DNA from: Variovorax paradoxus
GTDB taxonomy: Bacteria; Pseudomonadota; Gammaproteobacteria; Burkholderiales; Burkholderiaceae_C
DNA length: 64,000 bases
NCBI RefSeq assembly: GCF_030815855.1
Contig: NZ_JAUSXG010000001.1
Coordinates: 248,001 to 312,000 of the forward strand
Direction of reading: 5' to 3'
Shown: positions 44,673-53,362 of the stretch, one piece after another
Numbering within the stretch: position 1 is the stretch's first letter
How the letters are laid out: each line of letters starts with the position of its first letter
Program-made: the position numbers and the translations under genes
Notes under the pieces: generated by a model
What the model was told of the DNA's origin: nothing
The model's input: only the letters and a program-made list of their open reading frames with translations
Database searches by the model: none

Positions 44673-44813
44673 GCGACGGGCCTCTGGACCTTGGGGTATG
44701 GGCATCAGCTTAGCCTTGCGCAAGAGGCGTGCCATCCGCTGCATGACGTATGTGTCTGTCAGTAAATGGCTATCTATCCATGGCACCCACCGCGGCTTTC
44801 TAGGCCTTAAGCC

Positions 44814-45767
44814 TTAGGCCGGAATCGATTCGGTGTGCTGCCACACCAGCGTGGCAGCCGCCAGGTCTTCCAGCGCGCTGCCCACCGCCTTGAACACGGT
44901 GCGCTCCCCGCCGCCCGTGCGGCCTGTTCGTTCGCCCCGGCAGAGTGCGGCCAGCGTGCCCTGCACCTCATCGGCGCGCAGCGTGCCGGCTGCGACGGCG
45001 TCGAGCAGCTCGCCTGCTTTCTGCAGCGCCTCGGTGGTGTCGATGAAGGTGCGTGCGCCCGCGAAGCAGCGCACGTCTGCTTCACGCATGGCGGGAGTGA
45101 AGCTGCCGATCAGGTCCAGGTGCGAGCCCGGCGAGAGCCATTCGCCGCGCACGAGGGGCTCGGTCGCGAGCGTGGCGCAGCTCACGATGTCGGCCTGCCG
45201 CACGGCGGCTTCCAGTTCGTTACTGACGACGGCGCGGGCGTTGAAGCCTTCGGCGCGCCATTGCTCAGCCAAGGCTTCGGCGCCTTCGGGCCGGTGGTTC
45301 CACACCTGCACCTCGTCGATCGGGCGCACGCTGTCATGTGCGGCGGGCAGCAGCTTGGCGACGCGGCCGGTGCCCAGTACCAGCAGACGACGCGCATCGG
45401 CACGTGCCAGAAAAGAAGCAGCCAACGCCGATGCGGCGGCCGTGCGGCGCGCGGTGAGCTCGTTGCCGTCCATCATCGCCAGCGGCACGCCAGTGCGCGC
45501 GTCGTACAGCACATAGGTGGCATGCAGGCCGGGCAGGCCGCGCGCGCCGTTGCCCGGAAAGACATTGATGGTCTTGATGCCCAGAAACCCCGCGTCGCTC
45601 CACGCCGGCATGATGAGCACGGTGCCCTTGTCGGCGCCGGCAGTCTCGATGCTGTGCACATGGCGCGGCGGCACCTGCGCATCGGCCGCGAAGGCCGAGC
45701 GCAGGGCGGGCACGAGCCGCGCAAAGGTGAGCGGCTCGCGGGTGGCGGTGGCGTCGAAATGCTTCAT
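44814..45767 (-). CDS. Ornithine cyclodeaminase / mu-crystallin family protein
   Basis: 317 residues. Rossmann-type NAD binding in RLLVLGTGRVAKLL (GxGxxA form), the substrate-lysine region KTINVFPGN, and DIVSCATLATEPLVRGEWL with HLDLIGSF, typical of the family. Members convert ornithine to proline or reduce ketimines, and the exact substrate cannot be told. ATG at 45767 is used; an in-frame ATG at 45806 adds 13 residues. Confidence 0.87.
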   Translation of the reverse strand: MKHFDATATREPLTFARLVPALRSAFAADAQVPPRHVHSIETAGADKGTVLIMPAWSDAGFLGIKTINVFPGNGARGLPGLHATYVLYDARTGVPLAMMDGNELTARRTAAASALAASFLARADARRLLVLGTGRVAKLLPAAHDSVRPIDEVQVWNHRPEGAEALAEQWRAEGFNARAVVSNELEAAVRQADIVSCATLATEPLVRGEWLSPGSHLDLIGSFTPAMREADVRCFAGARTFIDTTEALQKAGELLDAVAAGTLRADEVQGTLAALCRGERTGRTGGGERTVFKAVGSALEDLAAATLVWQHTESIPA

Positions 45768-45860
45768 GGTCGTCGTGGAGGGAGGTTCCGGCGGTTTCCA
45801 GCTCATGAGAAGTGCGCTTCTTGAACCCCGACTGCATGGAGCACCGTTCGAATCGACCGC

Positions 45861-46199
45861 TCAGGCCTGCTGCCGGAACGCAAGGTGATAGCCGTTGCAG
45901 TCCGCAACCCCGAACTCGCTCGAGCCGTATGGCATCTGCTGCAGCGGCCAGGCAATCGATGCCTTGTCCTTGACGGCGGCGTAACAGGCCGCCGCATCGG
46001 CCACGGCGAAATAGAAGGTGCCGGAGCACGTGGGAGGGCTCTTCCAGAGATCCTGCTGCGTGAAGATGAGCTTGCCGCCGTGCTTCTCGACCGTCAGGGT
46101 GTCGTCTGCCGAACGGGCGGCCGCGAAGCCGAGAACATCGGCGTAGAAGCGTTCGGTCTGTGCCAGATCGTGGCAGCGCAGGAGCAGTGTCAGCGGCAT
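45861..46199 (-). CDS. VOC-family (glyoxalase-like) protein
   Basis: 112 residues, a single VOC domain: LLRCHDLAQTERFYADVLGF at the start and FGVADCNGYHLAFRQ at the end, the latter like the metal-ligand strand of glyoxalase/bleomycin-resistance proteins. Substrate unknown. It lies between the cyclodeaminase-like gene and rtcR on the same strand. Confidence 0.85.
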   Translation of the reverse strand: MPLTLLLRCHDLAQTERFYADVLGFAAARSADDTLTVEKHGGKLIFTQQDLWKSPPTCSGTFYFAVADAAACYAAVKDKASIAWPLQQMPYGSSEFGVADCNGYHLAFRQQA

Positions 46200-46249
46200 G
46201 GGTGGCCTCCTTGGCGTGCGGCCGAACGGCCGTTTCGGCGGAGGATAGC

Positions 46250-47860
46250 TCAGCCCGCGGCGATACGGCTCCATTCGAGTCCGTGCTTCGCAAGGTACTT
46301 GCGCAGCCTGTCGGCATCGTTCACCACGCTGCGCTGCGCGCGGGATGCCTGGAAAAGTTGCCGCCCCGCGTCCGACAGGCTGCGTGCTTCGCGGCACACG
46401 CGCACCACCGCCTCGAGCTGCAGCCTGTCGAACAGGTCGAGCGCGGCCGCGCGTTCCTCGCCGAGCAGGGCGTCGAGGTCCGCATCCGCGGCGCCGCCGT
46501 GTCCCTTCTTCGGACCTTCGCGGTTCCACAGCCACCGCAGCCGTGCAATTTCGGCCTCGACCAGCGCCACCGGAATGCGCCCGCCGTCCGCCAGCGTGGC
46601 CAGACGCGTCACGCTGGCCGAGAGGTCGCGAAAGTTGCCGCACCACAGCGCCTCGGCGCTCTGTGCAAACCGCAGGTAGGCCGCGCGCGCTTCGGCGTTG
46701 AAGCGCACCACGCGATGGTTCTCGTTCGCGTGGATGGCCAGCAGGTGGTCGATGTTGGGCTCGATGTCTTCGGGCCGCTGCGCGAGGCCGGGCAGGTCGT
46801 AGGTCCAGAGGTTGATGCGTGCGAACAGGTCTTCGCGGAAACGCCCGCCCGCCACGTCGCTGCGCAGGTCGCGGTTGGTGCCGGCAATGAGCTGAAAGTC
46901 GCTTTCCACTTCTTTGTCCGCCCCCACCGGGAAGAAGCGCTTTTCCTCGATGGCCTTGAGCAGCATGGCCTGTTCGTCGGGGCCGAGTTCGCCGATCTCG
47001 TCGAGAAAAAGAACGCCCCGGTGCGCCGTGCGCAGCAGGCCCGCGCGCTCGCCCGCGGCGCCGGTGAAGGCGCCCTTCTTGTGGCCGAACAGCGTGGACG
47101 CGGCACCGTCGCCGCGCAGCGTGGCGCAGTTCACTTCCACGAACGGCCCGGTCATCTGGTGTCGCGCCTGCTTCAGCTCGAACATGCGCCGGGCCAGGAA
47201 CGACTTGCCCGCGCCGGTCGGGCCGACCAGCAATATCGGCGCCCGCGAGCGCACGGCCACGCGTTCGATCTCGTCGATGAGCGCGTTGAAGCGCGCATTG
47301 CGCGTCGCGATGCCACTCTTCAGGAACGCGACCGCATCGCGCTGCTCGGCATCGAAGCGCCGCGCGATCGCGTCGTAGCGCGACAGGTCGAGGTCGATCA
47401 GCGCGATCTCGCCCGGATGACCCGCGCGCTGCCGCTTGGGCGGCGAGGTCTGCGCGAGCACGCCGGGAATCACGCGGGATTCGGCCAGCAGGAACATACA
47501 GATCTGCGCCACGTGCGTGCCGGTGGTGATGTGCGCCCAGTACTGCTCGCGCTCCGTGTCGAAGGGGTAGGCGCGCGCCCAGTCGTACAGGCGCGTGTAG
47601 ACCTCGCCGAAGTCCCAAGGGTCCTCCAGATCGATGGGAATCAGGTTGACCTGGGTCTCGGGCGACACGGTGGCGATATCGGCCCTGACCACCTCGGCGA
47701 GCGCCTTGTGCTTGAGCGTGTAGAGCAGCTCCATGCGCGCGACGACCATGTCGTCGTGCTGGGCGAGCGAGACGGTGGGGCGCCACTTTTCCCAGCGGCC
47801 GGTGCCTTGGCCGGCGTCGAGTTGCGTGCCGAGAAAGCCGATGACGACCGTTGGCTTCAT
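46250..47860 (-). CDS. rtcR: RtcR, sigma54 activator of the RNA-repair operon
   Basis: 536 residues, the usual RtcR size. Residues 1-180 are the N-terminal CARF-type domain (VVIGFLGTQLDAG, DPWDFGEVYTRLYDWA, HITTGTHVAQICMFLLAES). Residues about 185-415 form the AAA+ domain: Walker A VGPTGAGKSF, GAFTGA sigma54 loop (about 260), Walker B VLFLDEIGEL. The C-terminus holds the DNA-binding helices (SLSDAGRQLFQASRAQRS). It is divergent from the slipin-rtcB operon, whose leader carries a sigma54 promoter. The CARF domain is reported to sense RNA-derived signals. The ATG at 47860 follows a short leader. Confidence 0.95.
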   Translation of the reverse strand: MKPTVVIGFLGTQLDAGQGTGRWEKWRPTVSLAQHDDMVVARMELLYTLKHKALAEVVRADIATVSPETQVNLIPIDLEDPWDFGEVYTRLYDWARAYPFDTEREQYWAHITTGTHVAQICMFLLAESRVIPGVLAQTSPPKRQRAGHPGEIALIDLDLSRYDAIARRFDAEQRDAVAFLKSGIATRNARFNALIDEIERVAVRSRAPILLVGPTGAGKSFLARRMFELKQARHQMTGPFVEVNCATLRGDGAASTLFGHKKGAFTGAAGERAGLLRTAHRGVLFLDEIGELGPDEQAMLLKAIEEKRFFPVGADKEVESDFQLIAGTNRDLRSDVAGGRFREDLFARINLWTYDLPGLAQRPEDIEPNIDHLLAIHANENHRVVRFNAEARAAYLRFAQSAEALWCGNFRDLSASVTRLATLADGGRIPVALVEAEIARLRWLWNREGPKKGHGGAADADLDALLGEERAAALDLFDRLQLEAVVRVCREARSLSDAGRQLFQASRAQRSVVNDADRLRKYLAKHGLEWSRIAAG

Positions 47861-47899
47861 GGATATGAATCTAGCTGAATTTATAAATTTGGTGGAAAT

Positions 47900-47927
47900 A
47901 TTATCAGGTGCAAGAGCCGCTATGCAA
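47900..47927 (-). promoter_or_regulatory. Candidate sigma70 promoter of rtcR
   Basis: Minus-strand TTGCAT (47927-47922) and GATAAT (47905-47900) are 16 bases apart, in an AT-rich patch about 40 bases upstream of the rtcR ATG. Confidence 0.45.
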
Positions 47928-47954
47928 GGGCCGGAGAAAGGGATTTCCATTGCA

Positions 47955-47967
47955 AATCAATAACTTG
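47955..47967 (+). promoter_or_regulatory. IHF-like site upstream of the sigma54 promoter
   Basis: AATCAATAACTTG fits the IHF consensus WATCAANNNNTTR exactly. It lies about 40 bases upstream of the -24 element and between it and rtcR, the place where DNA bending would bring RtcR to sigma54-polymerase. Confidence 0.55.
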
Positions 47968-48007
47968 AGTCGCATCCGCCTCACTGGACGAGCGGTTTTT
48001 CGCAAGC

Positions 48008-48023
48008 TGGCACGTCTGCTGCA
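48008..48023 (+). promoter_or_regulatory. Sigma54 promoter of the RNA-repair operon
   Basis: TGGCACGTCTGCTGCA has the -24 TGGCAC and the -12 CTGCA with the required GG-N10-GC spacing. Transcription should start near 48034. RtcR, the matching activator, is encoded divergently. Confidence 0.75.
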
Positions 48024-48151
48024 ATAGATGAACCGTCCGGATGCAGTTCATCCGCTCGCAGGTGCCGCATGAAAGCGGCCCGGTGCCGCAGGCCAGACCT
48101 GTCTTGGGCTTGCGGTATGCCGCTGTTGAACTGGCTGGCGACTGAACTTGA

Positions 48152-48224
48152 TTCAGTTCTGCTCATGGTTGAGCACCGTGCTAACCACATGGCGTTGCGG
48201 GTTCGATTCCCGCGAAAAACCTGG
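48152..48224 (+). ncRNA. tRNA-like cloverleaf in the leader of the RNA-repair operon
   Basis: A D-arm GCTC/GAGC with loop ATGGTT (48161-48174), one base, a 5-bp anticodon-type stem CCGTG/CATGG with a 7-base loop CTAACCA (48176-48192; T33 kept, anticodon position AAC), a 4-base variable part, and a perfect T-arm GCGGG-TTCGATT-CCCGC (48197-48213). The acceptor stem is poor: TCAG-TT pairs with AA-C-CTGG around a bulge, and no CCA follows. So it folds like a tRNA but should not be charged. It lies about 120 bases after the predicted transcription start, upstream of the slipin gene. It may be a decoy, substrate or sensor RNA of the repair system. Confidence 0.6.
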
Positions 48225-48312
48225 CAGTGCTTGCACTGCCATCTGTTGGGGCGAAAGCCCCCCGCCCCGGCACACCGGAGCGATGGCGCAGGGCAAAAAG
48301 AAAAGCCCTGCG
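48222..48312 (+). promoter_or_regulatory. Strong hairpins in the operon leader
   Basis: After the tRNA-like fold come TGGCAGTG-CTTG-CACTGCCA (48222-48241), GGGGC-GAAA-GCCCC with a GNRA loop (48248-48261), and CGCAGGGC / GCCCTGCG around an A-rich 10-base loop (48287-48312). None is followed by a T-run. They may protect the RNA ends or guide processing. Confidence 0.5.
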
Positions 48313-48566
48313 GCGCGCGACACCGTGCCAAGCGCAGGCGGCTTGCGCACCGCGTGTGCGGCAAGGAACTGCGTGCAGTCATCGACGGAGAGGGAGTGGC
48401 GGCGTTGCACATGCGACGCCGGGAGGCACCTACCGAACCGCGCGACCGCTGCATGTCAGGCCTTGTCGACCGCAGTGCCCGCCGCCTGCCCTTTCGTGGG
48501 CCTGGATTGAATGAATGAATGACGAACGAACCGAATAACCGAACCGAACAACGAGTGGGAGAAAAA

Positions 48567-49718
48567 ATGCTGGGTTTCAATCAATACACCGTCAAGAAGA
48601 ACGAACGCGCGCTGCTGCTGCGCAATGGCGACTTCGAGCAACTGCTCGGCCCGGGGAAGCACCGCGTGTTCTCGGCATTCGACACCCTCAAGCTGGAGCG
48701 CTTCTCGCTCGCCGAGCCGTCGTTCGAGCACGAGTTGGCCGACTATTTCCTGGCGCGCGAGCCCGAGTTGGTGGCGCGCGAGTTCGTCCAGGCGTCGCTC
48801 GGCGAGACGCAGGTCGGACTCCGCCATGAAGACGGCGTGTTGGTGCAGATCCTGCCGCCTGCCACGCGCAAGCTGTACTGGCGCGGGCTGCGCGAACAGC
48901 GCATCGAAGTGATCGACGTGGCGGGCGACGCGCGCCTGCCGGCCGAGCTGCTGTCGAAGCTGCAGAGCGTGGCCCTGCGTCCGCGTGCGGTGCAGGGGCT
49001 CGACGGCGTGCTGCTGGTGCAGGTGCCCGAGTTCCATGCCGGCGTGCTGACGCTCGAGGGCCAGATGCAGGCAATGCTGCCGCCGGGGAACCACGGTTTC
49101 TGGCGCTTCAACCGCCAGGTGGCGGTGACGTGTGTCGACCTGCGCTCGCAGATCGCCGAAGTGAGCGGTCAGGAAATCCTGACCCGCGACAAGGTGGGGC
49201 TGCGGCTGAACCTGTCGGCGGTGTGGCGCTTTCTCGATGTGCGGCAGGCCATGGCACAGATGCCGAAGCCGGCCGAGCATGTCTATCGCGAACTGCAGTT
49301 CGGTCTGCGTGCCGCGGTGGGCGAGCAAACGCTCGACGCGTTGCTGGAGAACAAGTCGGCCATCGACCAGACGGTGCTGGCACAGGTGCGCGAGCGGCTG
49401 GAGGGTTCGGGCGTCTCGCTGGAAAGCGTGGGCGTGAAGGACATCATCTTGCCCGGCGAGATGAAAACCATCCTCGCCCAGGTGGTGGAGGCCGAGAAGT
49501 CGGCCCAGGCCAACGTGATCCGCCGCCGCGAGGAAACCGCGGCCACGCGCTCGCTGCTGAACACCGCCAAGGTGATGGAGGGCAACCCCGTCGCGCTTCG
49601 GATGAAGGAACTCGAAACGCTGGAACGCGTGGCCGAGCGGATCGACAAGATCTCGGTGGTCGGTGGTCTGGACCAGGTGCTCAACGGACTCGTGACGCTG
49701 CGGCCGAACGGTTCCTGA
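48567..49718 (+). CDS. Slipin (SPFH/band 7) protein of the RNA-repair operon
   Basis: 383 residues. ATG at 48567 has GGGAG a few bases upstream, which decides the start over an in-frame ATG at 48519. The N-terminal half has LLRNGDFEQLLGPGKHRVF, the C-terminal half a band 7 domain (GQEILTRDKVGLRLNLSAVW, VGVKDIILPGEMK) with a helical end ETAATRSLLNTAKVMEGNP. There is no clear hydrophobic membrane anchor, which is unusual for slipins. Slipins often sit beside rtcBA. It may scaffold the repair enzymes. Confidence 0.85.
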   Translation: MLGFNQYTVKKNERALLLRNGDFEQLLGPGKHRVFSAFDTLKLERFSLAEPSFEHELADYFLAREPELVAREFVQASLGETQVGLRHEDGVLVQILPPATRKLYWRGLREQRIEVIDVAGDARLPAELLSKLQSVALRPRAVQGLDGVLLVQVPEFHAGVLTLEGQMQAMLPPGNHGFWRFNRQVAVTCVDLRSQIAEVSGQEILTRDKVGLRLNLSAVWRFLDVRQAMAQMPKPAEHVYRELQFGLRAAVGEQTLDALLENKSAIDQTVLAQVRERLEGSGVSLESVGVKDIILPGEMKTILAQVVEAEKSAQANVIRRREETAATRSLLNTAKVMEGNPVALRMKELETLERVAERIDKISVVGGLDQVLNGLVTLRPNGS

Positions 49719-50019
49719 GCGATAGGGGAAAGAAAGAGATACGGGCACGCAGGCACAGAAGGGAGCGCCACTGCCAAAAATGTTTGAAATTGCCGGCAGC
49801 CTGGGTAAGACCAGGTACGGCGGGAAAGCCGGTCGACGAGCAAGGTTGAGGATGCAGGTGCTGGCTCCGATGACGGGTCTGTCACTGGCGCGCGTTTCCA
49901 ATCGTCGACTGGGCCAATGGATTCAAACACCATGGTCGCCGTATTGATGCGGGTTCGAATCCCGCCGTGTCCACCATTCGGCCGTAAGAATAGATAGATA
50001 GACAGAGAGAGAAAAGAAA
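49719..50019. other. Non-coding gap between slipin and rtcB, mostly one RNA
   Basis: Nearly all of this 301-base gap is occupied by the tRNA-like RNA (49743-49976). The rest, 49977-50019, is A/G-rich (TAGATAGATAGACAGAGAGAG) and carries the rtcB ribosome site region. Confidence 0.7.
49743..49976 (+). ncRNA. Large tRNA-like RNA with encoded CCA, between slipin and rtcB
   Basis: Acceptor stem GGGCACG (49743-49749) pairs with CGTGTCC (49966-49972; one G-T), then A73 and CCA (49974-49976). D-arm GGCAC-AGAAGGGA-GCGCC (49752-49769, one mismatch) has GG in the loop. CTGCC/GGCAG (49771-49775 / 49795-49799) makes an anticodon-type stem with an enlarged 19-base loop. T-arm GCGGG-TTCGAAT-CCCGC (49949-49965) is canonical. 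About 149 bases are inserted where the variable loop would be, with hairpin CCTGG-GTAAGA-CCAGG and an 8-bp long-range stem GTCGACGA/TCGTCGAC. It resembles, in idea, the tRNA-like YrlA Y RNAs next to rtcBA in other bacteria. No Ro gene is seen here. Confidence 0.65.
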
Positions 50020-51243
<1,224 letters not shown>

Positions 51244-51246
51244 TAC

Positions 51247-51270
51247 CCAGGGCGACGCTCATCGCCCTGG
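51247..51270 (+). terminator. Perfect 9-bp hairpin just after rtcB
   Basis: CCAGGGCGA / TCGCCCTGG with a 6-base loop begins four bases after the rtcB stop. No T-run follows. It may partly end transcription or stabilise the rtcB end of the message. Confidence 0.5.
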
Positions 51271-51317
51271 CAAACGGAGGCAGCGCAATTTCATAGGCGC
51301 TGGAAAAGGACAGAGCG

Positions 51318-52685
51318 ATGAAGTGGTGGAAAACAAGAACCGAAGCGTTGCCGACACTGCAGATGCAGGCCCTCGATGGGAGCGCATTGATGGAGCTCGC
51401 ACGCTCCTGTGACGGTTATCAGCGCGAAACGGCCGTCGTCGAGTTGGTTCGCCGTGCAGACCCGCAAGCCATCCCGGTCTTGCTGGTGTGTGTCGGCGAC
51501 TGGGTTTCGGAGGTGCGCCATGCGGCGAAGCAAGGTCTTTCCGTGTTCATGCGCGATGAGTTCATTGCGCAGTGGGCGCATGCCTTGCCCGAACTGGCTT
51601 TTGCCTATCGTGTCCGCAGAACCGATCTGAGCGATCTGACGGGTGCCATCGAGGAATTCCTGGCGCGGAACATCGACGCTCTGGAGCAGCACGCATCGGC
51701 GATGGACGATGAGATGCGGCGCTGGATCTTCACGTTGCGTCTCCAAAGAACGCACGGCGATCCGGCGCTGCTGGCCCTGCTGTGCCGAAGTGTTCGCTCG
51801 AACGATCTGCTGACCTCCCTGCTTTGCCTGAAGGCGGTCGAGCGGCTGCAGGCTCCTTCTGACCGCCGTGCGGTGTTCGAGGCAGCCGGCCGTTCGCGGT
51901 TGCCCCGGGTGCGCATGATCGCCATTCGAGAGCTGCTGGGCTTGCCAGATCATGACGCGAGGCCTTTTCTTCGCGGCATGTGTTTCGACACCAACGCCGC
52001 CGTGCGCGCGCTGGCAGTGGGCGCGTTGGCGGCCGAGCATGACGAGATACGCGCGCGCGCAAAAGAGGTCTTGAACAGGACCGGGTGCGAAGCGCGGCGG
52101 ACCGTGGCAGCGCTTCACGTGCTGCACCTGCTCGGCGATCCGCAGGCCTTCGTTCTTGCCCACTCGATGGCCGATTCGCAGGCGGTGCCGTTGCGGCGGT
52201 TGGCACGCTGGCTGATGCTCGTTGCGGCACAAGGCAGCGAGCTCGACGAGCAGCTGATGGCGCTGGCAGCCGATCCGTCACCGAAGATGCGGCGGCTTGC
52301 GGTCGAGCACATCCGGCGCGGTGCCCCTTTGCCGACCCCGGCTGCGTTGATGCGCATGGGGCTCGAACGCCGCGAACTCGCAATGGATGTCATTGCCATG
52401 CTCGGCAGCGGGTCGCCCTGGGATCGGCTGCTGTTTGTCATGGCACTTCTGGATGGAGAACCGCCTTCGGGCAAGTTGCGCAACGCGGTCAACATCGAAC
52501 TCGATGCATGGGTGAAGGCGATGGCCGGCAGCTATGTTCAGCCGCGATCGGATCAAGCCGCCAGATTGGCGGCCCTGTGGGAACGCAGGTCTGATTTGCT
52601 GCGCGCGGACAGGCCGGCTGGCCTTTTGCCGCACGGTTTTCCTGAAGAGATCGAATACCACCTTCGAGCCTTTCGCGTGATCTGA
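51318..52685 (+). CDS. HEAT-like repeat protein of the RNA-repair operon
   Basis: 455 residues of alpha-helical repeats of about 30 residues (YQRETAVVELVRRADPQAIPVLL, VRMIAIRELLGLPDHDARPFL, VRALAVGALAAEHDEIRARA, KMRRLAVEHIRRGAPLPTPAAL), a HEAT/Armadillo-like solenoid. There is no signal peptide. AAGGA lies seven bases upstream of the ATG. Such proteins usually bind RNA or proteins. A role in RNA repair is suggested by position only. I do not recognise the gene. Confidence 0.7.
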   Translation: MKWWKTRTEALPTLQMQALDGSALMELARSCDGYQRETAVVELVRRADPQAIPVLLVCVGDWVSEVRHAAKQGLSVFMRDEFIAQWAHALPELAFAYRVRRTDLSDLTGAIEEFLARNIDALEQHASAMDDEMRRWIFTLRLQRTHGDPALLALLCRSVRSNDLLTSLLCLKAVERLQAPSDRRAVFEAAGRSRLPRVRMIAIRELLGLPDHDARPFLRGMCFDTNAAVRALAVGALAAEHDEIRARAKEVLNRTGCEARRTVAALHVLHLLGDPQAFVLAHSMADSQAVPLRRLARWLMLVAAQGSELDEQLMALAADPSPKMRRLAVEHIRRGAPLPTPAALMRMGLERRELAMDVIAMLGSGSPWDRLLFVMALLDGEPPSGKLRNAVNIELDAWVKAMAGSYVQPRSDQAARLAALWERRSDLLRADRPAGLLPHGFPEEIEYHLRAFRVI

Positions 52686-52705
52686 ACAACACCACATTTG
52701 CCATC

Positions 52706-53362
52706 ATGAAAAGCAACAAGCAACGCCGCGCCGAGATCAAGGCGCATCGCCTCGAACGCGCCGACGCGCTGAAGGTGCAACTGCGCACGCAAGACGCCCG
52801 GCAGCTCTCGGCGGGCGGCCTTGTGCCGGGAATGGCCATGGCCGACAAGTCACGGCTTGCGCACTACAACACCACCTTTGGCGAAGTGCCGGACTTCTAT
52901 CTCGACCAGGCCTACACCTGCCGCGATTGCGGCGCGAAAGAGGTGTGGACCGCCAAGCAGCAGAAGTGGTGGCACGAAGTCGCGCAGGGTTCGGTGTACA
53001 GCCATGCGGTTCGATGCCGTGCATGCCGGCAAGCGCGTCGCGCGCTGCGCGACGCAGCGCTCCGGAACGAAGGCGCCAACCTGCTGGGCGGCGAGGTCAC
53101 CCGATTGCGCGCATTGGCAACAACGGAAAAGCCGACGCCCGACGCGTTGGCACAGGTCGAGGCTGCCTTGCAAAGCAAGTGGCGCAGCTTGCGCGTGGTC
53201 GCAATCGAAGTCATGGGCCAGTGGGGCGGTCCCGGGCAGATCGAACGGTTGCAAGCATTTGCGGCAGACCGCGGAAGCAGCTACGGGACATGGGAACGCG
53301 AAGCGGCGAATGCCGCGGCAAAAGCACTGGCACGCTGGGCGGAGAAAGATCGGGAATGTTGA
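52706..53362 (+). CDS. Zinc-ribbon protein with a HEAT-like tail
   Basis: 218 residues. The zinc-ribbon (CRDCGAKEVWTAKQQKWWHE ... VRCRACRQARRALRD) has two CxxC pairs. The C-terminal 75 residues (LRVVAIEVMGQWGGPGQIERL, AANAAAKALARWA) look like HEAT repeats similar to those of the preceding protein. The start MKSNKQRRAEIKAHR is basic, which suits RNA binding. It overlaps rnz by seven bases. Confidence 0.75.
   Translation: MKSNKQRRAEIKAHRLERADALKVQLRTQDARQLSAGGLVPGMAMADKSRLAHYNTTFGEVPDFYLDQAYTCRDCGAKEVWTAKQQKWWHEVAQGSVYSHAVRCRACRQARRALRDAALRNEGANLLGGEVTRLRALATTEKPTPDALAQVEAALQSKWRSLRVVAIEVMGQWGGPGQIERLQAFAADRGSSYGTWEREAANAAAKALARWAEKDREC

Larger units (their letters stand above)
47861..48566. 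other. 706-base non-coding region between rtcR and the slipin gene
   Basis: It contains, in order, the rtcR promoter, an IHF-like site, the sigma54 promoter, the tRNA-like cloverleaf and several hairpins. The part from 48313 to 48566 shows no open reading frame or clear fold, apart from an ATGA/ATGAATGA-rich stretch at about 48509-48524. Confidence 0.7.

Noticed and set aside
47995..48001. GTTTTTC as a 5' acceptor strand pairing with GAAAAAC after the leader T-arm
   Set aside because: It lies upstream of the sigma54 promoter, so it would not be on the same transcript from that promoter.
48161..48213. Annotation of the leader cloverleaf as a functional tRNA-Val
   Set aside because: The acceptor stem is not formed properly, there is no CCA, and anticodon AAC is not expected for a working bacterial tRNA-Val.
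49770..49948. Group I intron interrupting a normal tRNA gene
   Set aside because: The insert of about 179 bases is short for a group I intron, and I could not find the P, Q, R, S core elements or a normal anticodon arm at its edges.
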